A DNA stretch of 64,000 nucleotides from Erwinia aphidicola (GCF_014773485.1 NZ_JACXBP010000006.1:310001-374000), one strand, 5' to 3'; counted from the stretch's first letter, positions 16,402 through 28,439 are shown. Notes: generated by a model from the sequence alone, not told the origin. Numbers and translations: made by a program.

Positions 16402-18883
16402 ATGTTGTTCTAAATACGCTAGTGTCTCGATAGTTATACCATTCATCCACTGTTCTTCCTGATATGGCTCCCCCTGCCTGTACAGTATTACCATGACAGT
16501 ACTTAGCCAGAGACCCAACGGCGATAGAGGCGTTAGTTATGATATGGTTTTCATAGAAGTAACAAACGTCATTACCTGTTGAACCTCCGCATGGTGTCCC
16601 TCCTATATCACACCTTTCGACCTTTATTGTTCCTGCTGAGTTTGATATCCCACCAATTTGCAGTTTGTTTATCACGCTTCGTCTTACCGTGAATCTATTG
16701 GAGGGCGGCAGAGTTACAATCCCGCTAACGCCGCCATTGATATCTTCGAGTGTTATGTCAGCGGTAATTCTATAGTTGCCTGCGGTAATATCGGCTGCCG
16801 TGGCACTGATTACAAACATGTTTGCCGTGTTAGATGCCCGGCACCGCCTCATGATACTCCTCGTCATCCCTTGCACGATGTTTGTGTTTGTTCCCAGAAC
16901 AGGCCAGCGTGGGTCAAGGGCCCATCCAGGCCCGCTTGTATCGAGATACAAATCCTCAACTATGTAATCTGTAGGGTATCGCACATTTTGCGTGAATGTG
17001 GTCTGGAAGAAAACCGGATTAACCACCACTTGGTCTACTGTCCATGCGGCGTTCGGCACGTAAACTTTTAGGTTTCTCATGCTGATTCTTTTCCCGAGAT
17101 AGCAATCCCTGGTCAGGTCTATCGAACCGATATCGGCGCCAATCATGTAAATCATGGCCATGCCGTTACCAGATGATACCGGAGCTGAATAAAGCACCTC
17201 CAACCCTTCGACATCTATTTCACCCTCCCACGCCTGGCCATAGTCACCGCGCGTAGCTATTGGGTGGTCTTTTGCTCTTGGTCCGCCACGATAGATGTAG
17301 TGGATATTCCTTACAGTGAGCTTCCCTCCACCTGTAAGCCCTATTCCTCCCTGATACTCGCCCTGGACAAGGGTCGCAAAGAATCTACATCTCTCAACAT
17401 GGAAGTTCCAAGCCATTGCGTGACAACCTACTGCCGCTGCCTCACAATCCATAACAACCGTATTTCTCATGAAATTCCCGTCAACTAAAGACCAACCATT
17501 AAGGCATCTACAATTGACGACTTTCAGGTCAAGAACGCAATAGGCGTTAATAACATAGTTTCCGTTGTTATCTATGTTATCGTTTTGGTTGAGCATCTGA
17601 ACATCGCGAAATTCGCAGTTTATGACGCTGTTAAGCTCAAACATGCTTTCAACATAAAGACCAGCAGCCTGAGCATTCATACAGCCACCTATGATCGTGA
17701 CACTATTCCTTTCGATTCTAATGCAGGTTCTAAGCTTTCTATTGCTAGATAGCGGCTGCGAAAGGATAAATTTTGGCGGTCGGTTAATATGCTGGTTACG
17801 TATAGGCCTTGCGGTTAATTTGGCTGTATCGTTATATTTGAAAAGTGCTGGAGTTGCCCCATGGAACCCGGTGCCACTATCATCCATCACATAGATGTCT
17901 GCCTTCTTGATGTAATTCGATCCAAGACGCAAATAGGCGTTATCATTAGGTGTTTCAGCCTCGATTCCAACGGAGCGGTTCCTGAAATTTGGTCCAGATA
18001 ATTGTATTGTGGCAAGTTGCCCTACGTTGGATGTAGAGAATGATTGACCTGTATAAACAACACTGTCCGGGTCAGTTATAGTAAATAACCTGCCTGAACT
18101 TCCAGATACCGTGTTATCACTGTTTGGGTCAATATAGATCGTCAAGTCACTAAAATCAAACTCAACATTGGGAATTTCAATCGCTGATGAAACAGTTACC
18201 ACTCCAGATCCAAACGCTTTCATTTTCAACAGCCCAACTGTGCGGAAAAATCTCTTCAGCGTTATTGTTCTATCAATATTTTGTGTCGTATCGCACCAGG
18301 ATGACAGGTTGTTAATTTCTTTTCCATTTAACAACCCAGCGCAATACCACAATGAATCTAAAGTTGGGTCTGTGTCAGGAGGTACTGCGAAAGGGAATGT
18401 GCCTGTGTAAAACCACCAGTTCCCAGAAACATCAATGAACGCATCCTGTGATGTCTGAGCTGTACCTCCTGCCGCAAAAGAGTACTTCCTCTTGAATTCT
18501 GCCAACTCATACTCGGCGAGCATCTCAGGGAGCCTTTTCTCCAGTTGGTCTGGGTCATAGCCTAAAACGTTTGGAAAGTAGAACTGCTGTGCTCCGTATG
18601 AGTCATACACTGCCATCGAGTGGCCCTCTACTGTCACAAACTTTGTTATCTGTCCATTATATACAGGATACCCTCCTGAGTTTATCGAGAGAGGCTGAGA
18701 AACAGGGGTATACCCTCCGGTCTCATTTTCAATATAAACTTGAATCTGATTAGCAGGGATTGTCGGATCAGTATCTATTTTTCCAATATACACACTACCA
18801 TTTGTTACTGATTTGAAAGCTCTGGCTTGAGTAAAAAGTTGATTTGGCATGCTTACAACAACATTAGCTGTGATTTCTGGCAT
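16400..18883 (-). CDS. P22-like tailspike with divergent receptor-binding domain
   Basis: 827 residues. Residues 1 to about 110 are the P22 gp9 head-binding domain (ITANVVVSMPNQLFTQARAFKSV, IYIGKIDTDP-like and GGYPVYNG stretches), which docks on the tail machine. The remaining about 700 residues share nothing obvious with P22 gp9 but have beta-helix character. They should bind and probably cleave the host's own surface polysaccharide. Located after gp16 and before gtr as in P22; the mnt/arc/ant immI region that P22 carries between 16 and 9 is absent (only 93 bases here). Confidence 0.88.
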   Translation of the reverse strand: MPEITANVVVSMPNQLFTQARAFKSVTNGSVYIGKIDTDPTIPANQIQVYIENETGGYTPVSQPLSINSGGYPVYNGQITKFVTVEGHSMAVYDSYGAQQFYFPNVLGYDPDQLEKRLPEMLAEYELAEFKRKYSFAAGGTAQTSQDAFIDVSGNWWFYTGTFPFAVPPDTDPTLDSLWYCAGLLNGKEINNLSSWCDTTQNIDRTITLKRFFRTVGLLKMKAFGSGVVTVSSAIEIPNVEFDFSDLTIYIDPNSDNTVSGSSGRLFTITDPDSVVYTGQSFSTSNVGQLATIQLSGPNFRNRSVGIEAETPNDNAYLRLGSNYIKKADIYVMDDSGTGFHGATPALFKYNDTAKLTARPIRNQHINRPPKFILSQPLSSNRKLRTCIRIERNSVTIIGGCMNAQAAGLYVESMFELNSVINCEFRDVQMLNQNDNIDNNGNYVINAYCVLDLKVVNCRCLNGWSLVDGNFMRNTVVMDCEAAAVGCHAMAWNFHVERCRFFATLVQGEYQGGIGLTGGGKLTVRNIHYIYRGGPRAKDHPIATRGDYGQAWEGEIDVEGLEVLYSAPVSSGNGMAMIYMIGADIGSIDLTRDCYLGKRISMRNLKVYVPNAAWTVDQVVVNPVFFQTTFTQNVRYPTDYIVEDLYLDTSGPGWALDPRWPVLGTNTNIVQGMTRSIMRRCRASNTANMFVISATAADITAGNYRITADITLEDINGGVSGIVTLPPSNRFTVRRSVINKLQIGGISNSAGTIKVERCDIGGTPCGGSTGNDVCYFYENHIITNASIAVGSLAKYCHGNTVQAGGAISGRTVDEWYNYRDTSVFRTT

Positions 18884-18976
18884 TTACTTTGCTCCGGGCG
18901 CAGCAAAGCCGCACAAGCCATAGCTTGCGCAGCTTCAGATTATAATATTCAGGTGTGCGGCATCCCTGCCGGAGAA

Positions 18977-20815
18977 TTACTGTTGCGAAGTCACTTCAGT
19001 GGCCAGCAATGGGCGAACCATTGTTGCCGCCTGGTTCAGTGCCCTCTCATATGCAGGACTTCCTGGCTTGGTATTTGACAGGCGAAGAAGTGCGTTGCGA
19101 ACTGGCTTGCTCTCATACACTCGCGTCATTAGCCCATAACCTGCCTCCGCTGCCAGTGACGACCCTTGGCTTACCACAGCCGACCCAAGCCTTACCGGAT
19201 TGGCGAGCGCCTGCCCGGTCTGAGTAACAACGCTGGCTGAATCTGCCCTGTTTGTGAGCCTTAACACATCCATCAGGCCGTTCAACTCTTTGACGTGACG
19301 AGGCCCAAGAACATCGTTTATCGCAGGGTTTTTCCTCAGTCTGTTAACCTCTGACATAAAGCGAGCGGGTGAGTCTCCGGATTTTTCGGCAACTTTGCTG
19401 ATATATGCCGCCCTCATAGCATCCTTCCCTTTTTCATCAAGAAGAGAGTATAAATTCCTGACCTCTGAAGGTTTGGAGCTGTATACCACGCTGTTAACCA
19501 CCTCAGGAACATACTCACCCTTTTCGAGAACTCGCTTTAGCGCTGTGTTCTTCACGCGGTTAGCAAGGGTACCGTACGCGTTATTTGCAGCAGCGTATTT
19601 AGATGCAGTGCCGGGCCCAAGAGTGCGGCCTACAGATGATGTAAGGTCATCACTCATCGATTTATAAACGCGGTCGATGATTGCCTCTGTACGGCCTCTC
19701 ATTGCAATATTGTCGCCTTTAACCCCTTCACGGAAGGCAGACCTGAGGTTTCTGAAATCGTCATAGCTAACAGGGGATTTTTGCAGATCTCCACGAAGCC
19801 CTTCCAACACACTCACTGCGCCAGTATCTTTTAGCGTTCCCAGCTTGTTCAGGTCAGCAATGGCACTATCGAGTGAGGCAATGGTCTTGTTCGCGGGAAC
19901 GGTTCGGCCCTTCATCTGAGTTGATACTTGGCTAAGTAGCTCACCAGCTGCATTTCTTTCAGCTCTTACGCCGCGCTGCAGAGAATCAATTACCGCCTCT
20001 GGTGCGTACTCGCCGAACTTGCTTTGATAGCTTTGAATAATTCCCTGTCGCGCATCCTGCTGAGCCGCTCTGGCTGCTCCGGTACCAAGCAATGCACCCT
20101 CTCCACCCTGTACCAATCCCTTAGTAAAAGCGCCAGACGGCGGAAGTACATCCGACGTCATCGGCGTAACTCCCGCAGCCTCCGCCCCTGCGATGAGCTG
20201 AGTCACTTCAGGATTGACCTGACCGCGTAAAGCGGTGATACCACGACCTACTGCCTTTGCAGCACCGGATAGAACCCCTTGGGCGCCGAGGTTTACAACT
20301 GCATTCTTCGCTGCGTTTTCCGCAAAGTCACCCTGCTGATTACCCGCCTCCGCAAGTGAGCCGGCAACCATGTTCCCCGCCACTCCGAGGCCAGGTGTAA
20401 GGTAGTTGCCAATACTCTCACCTGCCTGTGCATATGGATCGGTTGGCCTATCCACCGGGCGGTAAACGTCCTCAAGAAGCTTGGGGACGCCAACACCCTG
20501 GCTAACAGCGTTAATCAGGCTGGCACCGCCCTGCAGGGCGTCGAAGGGTATGTTTACAAGTCCGCGACCAGCCTGCTCAATGGCATTCCCGGCCTGTTGC
20601 AGGAATGAAGGTTCTTGCTGATTAGATGATTGCTGTTGTGATTGAGTGGCAGGAGGGTAAGCTGAAAAGAAAGCCTGCTTGGCCTGTTCTGCACTTTCTC
20701 CAGCCTGCGGGGAAACAACTTCATTAAAATACTGCTCCTGAGCCGCAGCCTGCTGGTCTGGTGGCAATGACTGATACTGCGGTGAAGCAATTACCTCTTT
20801 CCACGCCTTAGCCAT
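18977..20815 (-). CDS. DNA ejection protein gp16
   Basis: 612 residues (P22 gp16 is about 609). It starts [34 protein letters not shown], the conserved P22 gp16 opening, and carries a Gly/Ala-rich hydrophobic section around 85-190. Ejected with the DNA, it helps the genome cross the inner membrane. The start overlaps the gp20 stop (TAATG). Confidence 0.9.
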   Translation of the reverse strand: MAKAWKEVIASPQYQSLPPDQQAAAQEQYFNEVVSPQAGESAEQAKQAFFSAYPPATQSQQQSSNQQEPSFLQQAGNAIEQAGRGLVNIPFDALQGGASLINAVSQGVGVPKLLEDVYRPVDRPTDPYAQAGESIGNYLTPGLGVAGNMVAGSLAEAGNQQGDFAENAAKNAVVNLGAQGVLSGAAKAVGRGITALRGQVNPEVTQLIAGAEAAGVTPMTSDVLPPSGAFTKGLVQGGEGALLGTGAARAAQQDARQGIIQSYQSKFGEYAPEAVIDSLQRGVRAERNAAGELLSQVSTQMKGRTVPANKTIASLDSAIADLNKLGTLKDTGAVSVLEGLRGDLQKSPVSYDDFRNLRSAFREGVKGDNIAMRGRTEAIIDRVYKSMSDDLTSSVGRTLGPGTASKYAAANNAYGTLANRVKNTALKRVLEKGEYVPEVVNSVVYSSKPSEVRNLYSLLDEKGKDAMRAAYISKVAEKSGDSPARFMSEVNRLRKNPAINDVLGPRHVKELNGLMDVLRLTNRADSASVVTQTGQALANPVRLGSAVVSQGSSLAAEAGYGLMTRVYESKPVRNALLRLSNTKPGSPAYERALNQAATMVRPLLATEVTSQQ

Positions 20816-22218
20816 TAGTCACCCCATAGTGAAGAGAATCCAGATGAGAGTTGCGTGGGCCTCGCTTGTTGTGCTGCTGCAGGCTGATTTGAACGGGATG
20901 AACCACCGATGTTAACGTTATACTGCTGGTTATAATTATCAGTGTATTCCCTGATCCCACGTACGGACTGCTGCGCAGCCTCTGGGCTAGAGAAATCCAG
21001 TTGAGGCATGCCCTGAAAGTACATTTTTGCCTCTGCAACGGTGTTTATACCACTGGCGCCCATATCACGAGCAGCTGCAATGCCTTGGTTCTGCATGCGC
21101 CCCTGGATTCTCTGGGTCGCGTTATATAACTGACGCTGCTCTTTACCACTGATTCGGCTACGAATGTCGGCGCCAAAAGCTGGCGTTCCGTTCCCACCTG
21201 TCACCCCCGTCATGAAGTCCAGGCTGTCAGGGCTGGCACCTTCGATGGTATCAATATCCTTTTTCATTGCGTAATTTTGCGCTGTAGCAGATGAAGTTGG
21301 AGGTGCGGCAATAGCACTTGCAGGAACGCGAACCATATTCCCGTCATTGTCTACACCCTCATAAAAAGCGTTTGCTCCAGCGCCGTGTAGTTTCCCCCCT
21401 ACACTAACCGTCCTTCCGTCAGCTAGCTGGACAGTGCGATCGTCAGCATCAGAAGCAGCGCCTAGCGACTGGGCTCTCTGGTAGGCCATGTCCTGACCAC
21501 GCCTCGCCGTTGATGCTGAAATATTTTGCCCTCGGATTTGAATATCCTGACCTCGCGACTGAAGCGCTTCCCCGGCCTGATTGCTGCGGACAGTTTCCTG
21601 AAGGCGGCCGCGGTCGATAACGCGCCCTTGCTGTTTGTCGATGGTGTCGAAATAATCTTTGCCACCGAGCGATGACATGCCGAGAGTATCCACAAACTGT
21701 TGGGCCTGCTGTGGGTCTTTGACGCCCATCTGCAATACGGTATTTGGATCCGCTCCAACACGAGCGAGCGCGCTGGTGTTTTCGTTAACGTACTTGCTGA
21801 AAGCCTGTGGCCCCTGAGACAGGGAAACACGCATGCCTGCAGCTAAGGTGCCAATATCTGATTTTTGCTGGTCGTTGAGGTGCGCCACTGCCTGCTGTGC
21901 CTGCTCAACGAACGCAGGGTTCTGCACTGCAAACTGTCGAAGAGCTGACGTATCACCTGACTCCCAAGCCTTGGCATGAGCCTGGTTGAATGCGCTTTGG
22001 GCTTCCTGTTGCTGATTCTGTTTAAAGGCCTGAGCAACACCAGATACCCCCTGCAGCGCCTGCAATCCAACGTTGTTAGCTCCACTTCGCTGGATGTCGT
22101 TATTTTCACGAATGAGAGACAGCGCGCCGTTTACATCATTTGCCTGCGGAGCATTGGCATTCATACCACCAATACCTGCCAGCAGGCCTCCTCCGTTCCA
22201 AGGCTGTGACATTGCCAT
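20815..22218 (-). CDS. DNA ejection protein gp20
   Basis: 467 residues (P22 gp20 about 471), Gln/Ala-rich, with a glycine-rich start ([15 protein letters not shown]). One of the three P22 E-proteins injected with DNA to build a path through the envelope. Gene order 7-20-16 is conserved. Confidence 0.88.
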   Translation of the reverse strand: MAMSQPWNGGGLLAGIGGMNANAPQANDVNGALSLIRENNDIQRSGANNVGLQALQGVSGVAQAFKQNQQQEAQSAFNQAHAKAWESGDTSALRQFAVQNPAFVEQAQQAVAHLNDQQKSDIGTLAAGMRVSLSQGPQAFSKYVNENTSALARVGADPNTVLQMGVKDPQQAQQFVDTLGMSSLGGKDYFDTIDKQQGRVIDRGRLQETVRSNQAGEALQSRGQDIQIRGQNISASTARRGQDMAYQRAQSLGAASDADDRTVQLADGRTVSVGGKLHGAGANAFYEGVDNDGNMVRVPASAIAAPPTSSATAQNYAMKKDIDTIEGASPDSLDFMTGVTGGNGTPAFGADIRSRISGKEQRQLYNATQRIQGRMQNQGIAAARDMGASGINTVAEAKMYFQGMPQLDFSSPEAAQQSVRGIREYTDNYNQQYNVNIGGSSRSNQPAAAQQARPTQLSSGFSSLWGD

Positions 22219-22227
22219 GATTGCTCC

Positions 22228-22899
22228 TTAGAAAAGTGACCCGAGAACACCGAGGCCGCCGCCTATTGCTGCGCCCCATGGTCCTCCGATTGATGCACCC
22301 ATGGCAGCACCACCAAGCCCACCACCGATGGCAGATTGCAACCCAGACTGTTTGTTACCATTTGCTGCAGCAAGAGCGGCTTGCTGCTGATAAAGCGATC
22401 CGGCGTTGTTTGCGTATGTCTGCCCGGCATTGGCCTGCCCCTGCAACGCGCCGAGGCCGATATTCGCCAGATTCTGAGCATTCTGCATCTGCCCACTCAG
22501 CCAGTTCTGGCCCAGCGTCGGTGCGATTGTTGCCAGTTGGTTGCTGGTAGCCGTGGATCCAAGCCCTCCCGTTGCCTCGGCGCCCGCCAACGACTGATAA
22601 CGCGCCTGGTTGGCGAGCTGCTTATACTGGTCTGAGCCGTAGTAGCTGTTCAGCGCGCTGTTCTGTCCGCCGAGGGTGGAAAGGTTTTGCAGCTGGGATA
22701 CGTACTGCTGGGCGAGCGGGGTAAATGGTGCAAGGTTGTTCATGACCGTCTGCCACTGATCGCGCTGCAGGTCAGTAGATTTATTCAGTGCATCTGCCTG
22801 AGCGCCAGCGCCATTATCGCCGCCACCCTTGCCCCCTTTTTGATAGAAAAGAGGCTCCTCGCCGGACAGCTTCCTGCCCAGCCTGAACGCATAAAACAT
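22228..22899 (-). CDS. DNA ejection protein gp7
   Basis: 223 residues, with the P22 gp7-like opening FYAFRLGRKLSGEEP and a glycine-rich C-terminus. In P22 about 20 N-terminal residues are removed during assembly; a basic-KLSG segment is present at that place here. It lies between gp14 and gp20. Confidence 0.88.
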   Translation of the reverse strand: MFYAFRLGRKLSGEEPLFYQKGGKGGGDNGAGAQADALNKSTDLQRDQWQTVMNNLAPFTPLAQQYVSQLQNLSTLGGQNSALNSYYGSDQYKQLANQARYQSLAGAEATGGLGSTATSNQLATIAPTLGQNWLSGQMQNAQNLANIGLGALQGQANAGQTYANNAGSLYQQQAALAAANGNKQSGLQSAIGGGLGGAAMGASIGGPWGAAIGGGLGVLGSLF

Positions 22900-22901
22900 G
22901 G

Positions 22902-23357
22902 CTATCTCCTGCTATTGAGGAATTCGATTAACTCTTCACGAGTGGCCGAGTAGAAAGTGACGTCATCGACGCCCTTAAAATATTTACGGATGGTGCCGAC
23001 ACGCCTAAGGCCAATCATGGCGCAGTACATTTGACCGTGACGGAACTTGCTGGCCGCGTATGACGTGATGCAGGCGAATGGAGTCGACGACAAGAGCATT
23101 CTCCAGAATGCCAGGCCAATATCTTTGCTGAAACCCCGCGCCTCAGGTAGATACATGGCGTGGCAGTCATAGCTCATGGGCTGAATTTCGTGGTAATAGA
23201 CAATGCCTCCGAAATTTCCGTGAACATGAACCTCAAAATACCTGCATTCAGGCCGGTAGTCGTAACCGTCTCCGTTGTTGCTGCCAGCAATGATTTCCGG
23301 GTGATTTCCAACGCCTTCAATGAGGTCGATGTTTCTTGTTGGCTTGAATTCAATCAT
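22902..23357 (-). CDS. Head assembly protein gp14
   Basis: 151 residues, matching P22 gp14 in length, position and general sequence (FEVHVHGNFGGIVYYHEIQPMSYDCHAMYLPEARGFSKD by pattern, acetyltransferase-like fold). Its exact role in P22 particle assembly is poorly defined. It overlaps the tail-needle gene by 4 bases. Confidence 0.82.
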   Translation of the reverse strand: MIEFKPTRNIDLIEGVGNHPEIIAGSNNGDGYDYRPECRYFEVHVHGNFGGIVYYHEIQPMSYDCHAMYLPEARGFSKDIGLAFWRMLLSSTPFACITSYAASKFRHGQMYCAMIGLRRVGTIRKYFKGVDDVTFYSATREELIEFLNSRR

Positions 23358-24046
23358 GCGATTAGCCCATGCGTTCTCACCATATCCTCCAGCGCCTTGA
23401 TACGCTGCCTTGCCTGCACCAGGCCTGTCGCCAGTGCCTGGATGTCGGCCTGCGTATAAGTTGCGCCAGCGGAGTAGGACTGGTTGGCGTTAAATGCTCC
23501 GAGCAGCGCTGTCCCGGTGGCTACTGTCCAACCTGCCTGCCGGGCGCCAATAACCTTTGTCCCACCAACAGAGTAAGAGGTTGTGACATTTAGAGGCGAG
23601 CCCAGGGTCTGAGATGTCGTGGCCGATTTTGAAACGTAATCGCCTTGCAGGGTGGATATTGTTGTCTCGGTAGCGGTAACTCTTCCTGTTAGCGCTGAAA
23701 GGTCAGATTGGATTGTGGAAACGCTCCACTCTACCGACCCTACCCTGTCGTTTAGCAAAGTAATGGCATTGGTGTTGGAGGTTATGCGTAATTCGTGATT
23801 ATCTACCTCAATGCGCAGGTTTGATAACCGAAGCTCGTGGTCGGCCAAGGTTACATCCTGCTCCTGGTTTTTTAAGGTAGCCTGATATGCCAGGTCATTG
23901 GCGTTGTTAGACGCATCTGCAACATTCTTCAGGTCACCACTCTGCTGAATGATGTATAACCTGTACGCCAGAGATATGCCTTGCGGAAGAATGGAGTCAT
24001 CAACTCGGCTTGCCTGAACTATGACTTTTTGCGGTTCGTCTGCCAT
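23354..24046 (-). CDS. Tail needle gp26
   Basis: 230 residues from [14 protein letters not shown] at 24046 (ATGA overlap with gp10). The long heptad-repeat coiled coil (residues 60-150) and the C-terminal PLNVTTSYSVGGTKVIGARQAGW domain match P22 gp26. It plugs the portal and pierces the envelope. The tip is P22-like rather than replaced by a knob. Confidence 0.93.
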   Translation of the reverse strand: MADEPQKVIVQASRVDDSILPQGISLAYRLYIIQQSGDLKNVADASNNANDLAYQATLKNQEQDVTLADHELRLSNLRIEVDNHELRITSNTNAITLLNDRVGSVEWSVSTIQSDLSALTGRVTATETTISTLQGDYVSKSATTSQTLGSPLNVTTSYSVGGTKVIGARQAGWTVATGTALLGAFNANQSYSAGATYTQADIQALATGLVQARQRIKALEDMVRTHGLIA

Positions 24047-25467
24047 CACTCCAGCCTTATCTGACACCCGCTGAGCGTAACGGGTGATGATGTGATAATT
24101 CTCACCTTAAACCCCAGGTTCTTTCGGATTCTGCCAAGCCTCCTCAAGATTGCCCGCTGGTCATATCGGAATGGAGCATTCCATGGTATGAGTTGCTCAC
24201 GGCCATAGTTAATTCCGTCCGCAGTGGTAGAGACAAACATCCTCTCGGCAAATTGGGCCACTCCCGTGCTGGATTCAAGTTCGAAATCAAACGCTCTTGA
24301 GTTGTCAGCTCGGAATAGAGGGGTGTACAGCAGGTGCTCCTGTTGCTCTCCGTGTTGGCTGGAGATAGATTTATCCAGCGTGCCAGTTACGGATGCTCGC
24401 TTGTCGCCGCAGCTTATAGAATTCCCCTCATAGACAAAATCAACGCCTCGATATGGATCGTCGTTAAGTCCTGTTTTGAGGATTGCCCACTGCGGGCCGG
24501 ACTGACTTACTGATGCGTCGTAAACAAGCACATGGCGCGGAAGGTGGATAATCAATATCTCATGAGACTCAAAACGTGTCGTTTCCATGAGCGCACTAGC
24601 CAACTCATCAGTGCTGTAATCCTGTAGAATTTTCTCCACAGAAGCGGTGGCTATTTGCTGCGTCTGTGCTGAGTTGATGATGTAGACCGACGGCGCTCCC
24701 GTTGCGGGGTGACTTATAATGGCGTGCGTATCTGCAAACTTAGTCTTGCAGTAGGTACCGGCAATTCCCTTCTGCACCATGAGCGAGGGCTGAGACTGAT
24801 ACAGGGCTGCGCCTATCGCGGATGTGGCGCCCGTGAGGGAAAAGTACTCGATGGTTGTGGTGCCGAATGCGACGACGAAATCTCGCCAGTTGTCGATACC
24901 TATAATCCCATCCGGCTGACTCTCTGCGCGGTATTCTGCGCTGTAGCGATCGGGTCTTGACTCATCCTCAAGGTCAGAAATAAAGAATGAGTCGCTACCG
25001 TCTTTGCTCCAGATATACCGGGATCGGTTTCTGCACAGGTCTCTAAGATTGCCCAGCTCGTATTGGATGTAACCAGATGAAGACGGCCAGTTTGACAGGG
25101 TTTTAACTTCGCTATCGTAGCGAAACAAAGTCATTGTGCCATTCGCGCCAACTGCCTGACTGTTGTAGCTGCAGGCAAGCGAAACGCGCGCTGACCCCGG
25201 GACTTCTCCGGACTCCACCCCTGCCTTATACAGCTTTGTTCCGCAAACCCGGTACACTGCGCTTTCATGAGAGTTATACATCACGCCTCGCGAGAGCCCT
25301 GCCACATCATTACGCTTTGCAATGCCCGGGAATGACCGAAGGTAACCACTCGACCCTACCACTTCTTTAGGCGTGGCGATCATGTTTACGGGCATCAGGT
25401 CGACGTAATCAGCATTCCGAAAATCCTTACCCGTTCCCTTCATCAGGGGGAGTTGTTGTATCGGCAT
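24046..25467 (-). CDS. Packaged DNA stabilization protein gp10
   Basis: 473 residues from [23 protein letters not shown], the exact style of P22 gp10 (about 472 residues), so the upstream in-frame extension is rejected. The protein forms the hexameric hub between gp4 and gp26. Confidence 0.93.
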   Translation of the reverse strand: MPIQQLPLMKGTGKDFRNADYVDLMPVNMIATPKEVVGSSGYLRSFPGIAKRNDVAGLSRGVMYNSHESAVYRVCGTKLYKAGVESGEVPGSARVSLACSYNSQAVGANGTMTLFRYDSEVKTLSNWPSSSGYIQYELGNLRDLCRNRSRYIWSKDGSDSFFISDLEDESRPDRYSAEYRAESQPDGIIGIDNWRDFVVAFGTTTIEYFSLTGATSAIGAALYQSQPSLMVQKGIAGTYCKTKFADTHAIISHPATGAPSVYIINSAQTQQIATASVEKILQDYSTDELASALMETTRFESHEILIIHLPRHVLVYDASVSQSGPQWAILKTGLNDDPYRGVDFVYEGNSISCGDKRASVTGTLDKSISSQHGEQQEHLLYTPLFRADNSRAFDFELESSTGVAQFAERMFVSTTADGINYGREQLIPWNAPFRYDQRAILRRLGRIRKNLGFKVRIITSSPVTLSGCQIRLE

Positions 25468-25934
25468 TGCATACCTCATCACGATGATAGAAATTCCAGC
25501 CGTTGTAGGCTGCAAGTCGGTTGCCTGAACCGGTAGGCATGCGATTTGGATAACCGGACTTACATTTAGCTGTGCGGGCGCGGCTCATTGCGGACAGTTT
25601 GACAAGCTGCTCTTTTCCGTACTTCGCAGTCACCTGGAGCTTAGCCGTCGCCTCCATGCCGTAGTCCGGTGCGATGCGGCATGCGATATTGAGGATTACA
25701 GCATTGATAGCGGCAATCTCTATGCCATGTTCATCACCCGCATCAGCTGGCTCTCCATCTGGCGCAAAAAGATATCCAACACTGATGCCTGGTGATTCTA
25801 CGCCCCCTGCCCACTCCGCCATCATTAGCTCAAGGTCATTAACGCCATCTTCCATCGACTGCGGTTCAATGTCTGTCAGCGTGGCGTTTGATGCAACTCC
25901 CAGCTTTCTGAGAGCCGCAGTAATCAGATCACCT

Positions 25935-25951
<17 letters not shown>
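25427..25951 (-). CDS. Tail accessory factor gp4
   Basis: 174 residues (P22 gp4 is 166), with the conserved start [28 protein letters not shown]. It binds the portal ring and starts tail assembly; P22 gp4 also has peptidoglycan hydrolase activity. It overlaps both neighbours. Confidence 0.92.
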
Positions 25952-26189
<238 letters not shown>

Positions 26190-26228
26190 GTTTAATCTCC
26201 AATAACTAAGGGGCCGAAGCCCCTTTAA

Positions 26229-27518
26229 TTATGCCTGGTCTGCAAGGCCCACGCCGATAGCTTCCGGGCGGGTTGCGTTAACGCCATACCAAACTGCGAT
26301 ACGGCACAGGCCGGACAGCGTGCTGATATCACCCTGGGTAGCAAAGATGCCGTTCAGCCCAACATCAGGGATGCTGAATGAAGTGGTCTTCATGCCAGCA
26401 AACAGCTCGTGATTGGCCGGGATTGGCTGACTCACGATACGGATGGAGTCATCAGCCCAGAACACGTTGGTACGCGCCGTAGTGGTGTTGAGAAGGTTAA
26501 CCGCCATCGCATTAGCAAGGGTGGTGTTGACGTTGGCATATGCGCGCTGCTCAGGAGTGAGTGATGTGTCGTTCAGCGCAACAGGCTTCGGCGTGATTTC
26601 TACGTGGGTGCCGTCGATTACACGGACTACGGAGAAGGTAGCATCCTGCGTCAGCACGTTCTTCGCCATCTGGCCGAGGAACTTAACGCCAGTGAAGCTG
26701 ATTTTGTCGCCGCGCTTCAGGCCAGTGGTTGAAGACAGGGTAACGTTCGCCAGGCGGTTATCGACGTTGCGCTTGTTTCCGTCAGCATCGAGGTCCCAAG
26801 CTACTGGCTTGAATGACTGAGCGCCGGAAACAGTCAGGCCTGTAGCGGTTGATGCGTTCAGAACTGGCAGCTTAGGGGAGCGCAGCACATCATCAAAGCC
26901 AGCAACCTGCCGCTGTATTGTGCCGTTTTTATATGCTTCCTCCGGGATGCGACCGAACATATCGCGGTTAATCAGGTCGTGGCCGGCTGCTTTGTAATCC
27001 TTCGGGTTGAAGAAGTACGACAGGCCTGAGTCACGGTTCAGCTCGCGTGAGAACATCAGCTCTTCAGCGTCAGCAACGAAATCCCAGCCGCTACCTGCTG
27101 CAGTGCCGATTGGGTCATCGCTGGTTACTACCAGTGAGCCCATATCTGCAGCCAGGTTTGCGATTTTGATTTCACAGTTGCTTGCCAGCTTTTTAGCAGC
27201 TGAACGGATGCGGTGGCGGTATGCCGTCTCATCTCGCAGGTCATCGGCGCGAAGCTGGAAGAAGTCGTTATCCGGCTCGCCCAGGCTTACCGGAACGTTA
27301 AGCTCCAGAATGCCAGTCGCGTCGCCAGTTAGATCCCAGCCTTCCTGCGTTGGGGATTCCTGCTCAACAGGCATCCAGATAGTGTTGCTTGAGCGCTGCA
27401 TGCCAGCAGCAGGTGGAGTGTATTTTGACGCTTTCTGCGCCATTGGGGTCAGGCTGGTAATAGTATCGATAATTTCATCGACTGCCAGCGTAACCATTTG
27501 ACCTTCGTTAAGAGCCAT
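26229..27518 (-). CDS. P22-like major coat protein gp5
   Basis: 429 residues (P22 gp5 430), with the same opening ([20 protein letters not shown]) and Asp-rich I-domain loops ([14 protein letters not shown]). It forms the T=7 capsid. The start overlaps the scaffold stop (TAATG). Confidence 0.95.
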   Translation of the reverse strand: MALNEGQMVTLAVDEIIDTITSLTPMAQKASKYTPPAAGMQRSSNTIWMPVEQESPTQEGWDLTGDATGILELNVPVSLGEPDNDFFQLRADDLRDETAYRHRIRSAAKKLASNCEIKIANLAADMGSLVVTSDDPIGTAAGSGWDFVADAEELMFSRELNRDSGLSYFFNPKDYKAAGHDLINRDMFGRIPEEAYKNGTIQRQVAGFDDVLRSPKLPVLNASTATGLTVSGAQSFKPVAWDLDADGNKRNVDNRLANVTLSSTTGLKRGDKISFTGVKFLGQMAKNVLTQDATFSVVRVIDGTHVEITPKPVALNDTSLTPEQRAYANVNTTLANAMAVNLLNTTTARTNVFWADDSIRIVSQPIPANHELFAGMKTTSFSIPDVGLNGIFATQGDISTLSGLCRIAVWYGVNATRPEAIGVGLADQA

Positions 27519-28426
27519 TAGCGGATTCCTTGTAACTGTTTCTTAATTTTGCGGTAAGTCTCTACGTCACCTTTGCTTGAAGCGGCTTCCATCTGCTTTT
27601 TGAGAGCATCGATGTTTCCGGCGACAGCGTGGCCTTGAACAGGTGTATCAACCTGTGGAGCAGACGAAAGAGTCTTACCGCGTGGCTTGAGAGTTAAACG
27701 TTCAGATAGTCGGGTGAGTTCAATCAGCGCCTGCTGCCCGTTCATTGCCATTAACTGGCGAACCTTCTCGGGGTTAGAACCGAGGTGGTACATGAGTGCC
27801 GGGGACTTATCAGGGAACAGAAGCATGATGTCCGTGCTTACCTGTGGCGGCACGAGCTGCATAAATGCCTCTTCTTTGTCCTGATAGTCCGGGATATTGA
27901 GCTTCTCGGCAGAGTCATAATGTTTACGGGCAGCATCGACGTATTGCGCTGACTGCTGCGTAAAGTCCTGTGTTTTTCGGCCCTGCTCGGCAGCAGCGTT
28001 GCTACGCGCATCCATCGCTTTGATCTGCCAGTCAGACTGTGCAGCCTGGAATGCAGCCAATGCGCGATTGGTGTCGTACTCGTATTTAGCCAGAGCCTCA
28101 TCAGACAGATACTCATTAACGTCCGGCTGAGGGGGCAAGTTAGGATTTACACGGATGTTCTCCGGCAGCTCTCCGCGACTCACAGATTCCATCTGTTGCT
28201 CAAGCTCTCGCTGACGCTTACGCTCCAGACGCTTAGCTGCAAATTGCGCGTTAGTTGCCGGGTCTTGTTTCGGTTTCTCATCTCCATTCAGGACCACGTC
28301 GAAGCCTGAATCCTGTCCATCGCCAGAGTTGGCATTCACATCTGGCTGCTTAACTTCAGGTGCCGCCTGAGGGTTAACGGGCAGGGATTGCTCTTCAGTT
28401 GCCTGAATTTCTTTGGTGTCGTACAT
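27518..28426 (-). CDS. Scaffolding protein gp8
   Basis: 302 residues from [13 protein letters not shown] at 28426, preceded by an AGAGAGAG ribosome binding site; P22 gp8 is 303. It is highly charged and helical, and ends with a basic helix-turn-helix ([13 protein letters not shown]) as used by P22 scaffold to bind coat. Confidence 0.92.
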   Translation of the reverse strand: MYDTKEIQATEEQSLPVNPQAAPEVKQPDVNANSGDGQDSGFDVVLNGDEKPKQDPATNAQFAAKRLERKRQRELEQQMESVSRGELPENIRVNPNLPPQPDVNEYLSDEALAKYEYDTNRALAAFQAAQSDWQIKAMDARSNAAAEQGRKTQDFTQQSAQYVDAARKHYDSAEKLNIPDYQDKEEAFMQLVPPQVSTDIMLLFPDKSPALMYHLGSNPEKVRQLMAMNGQQALIELTRLSERLTLKPRGKTLSSAPQVDTPVQGHAVAGNIDALKKQMEAASSKGDVETYRKIKKQLQGIR

Positions 28427-28439
28427 GTTTATCTCTCTC

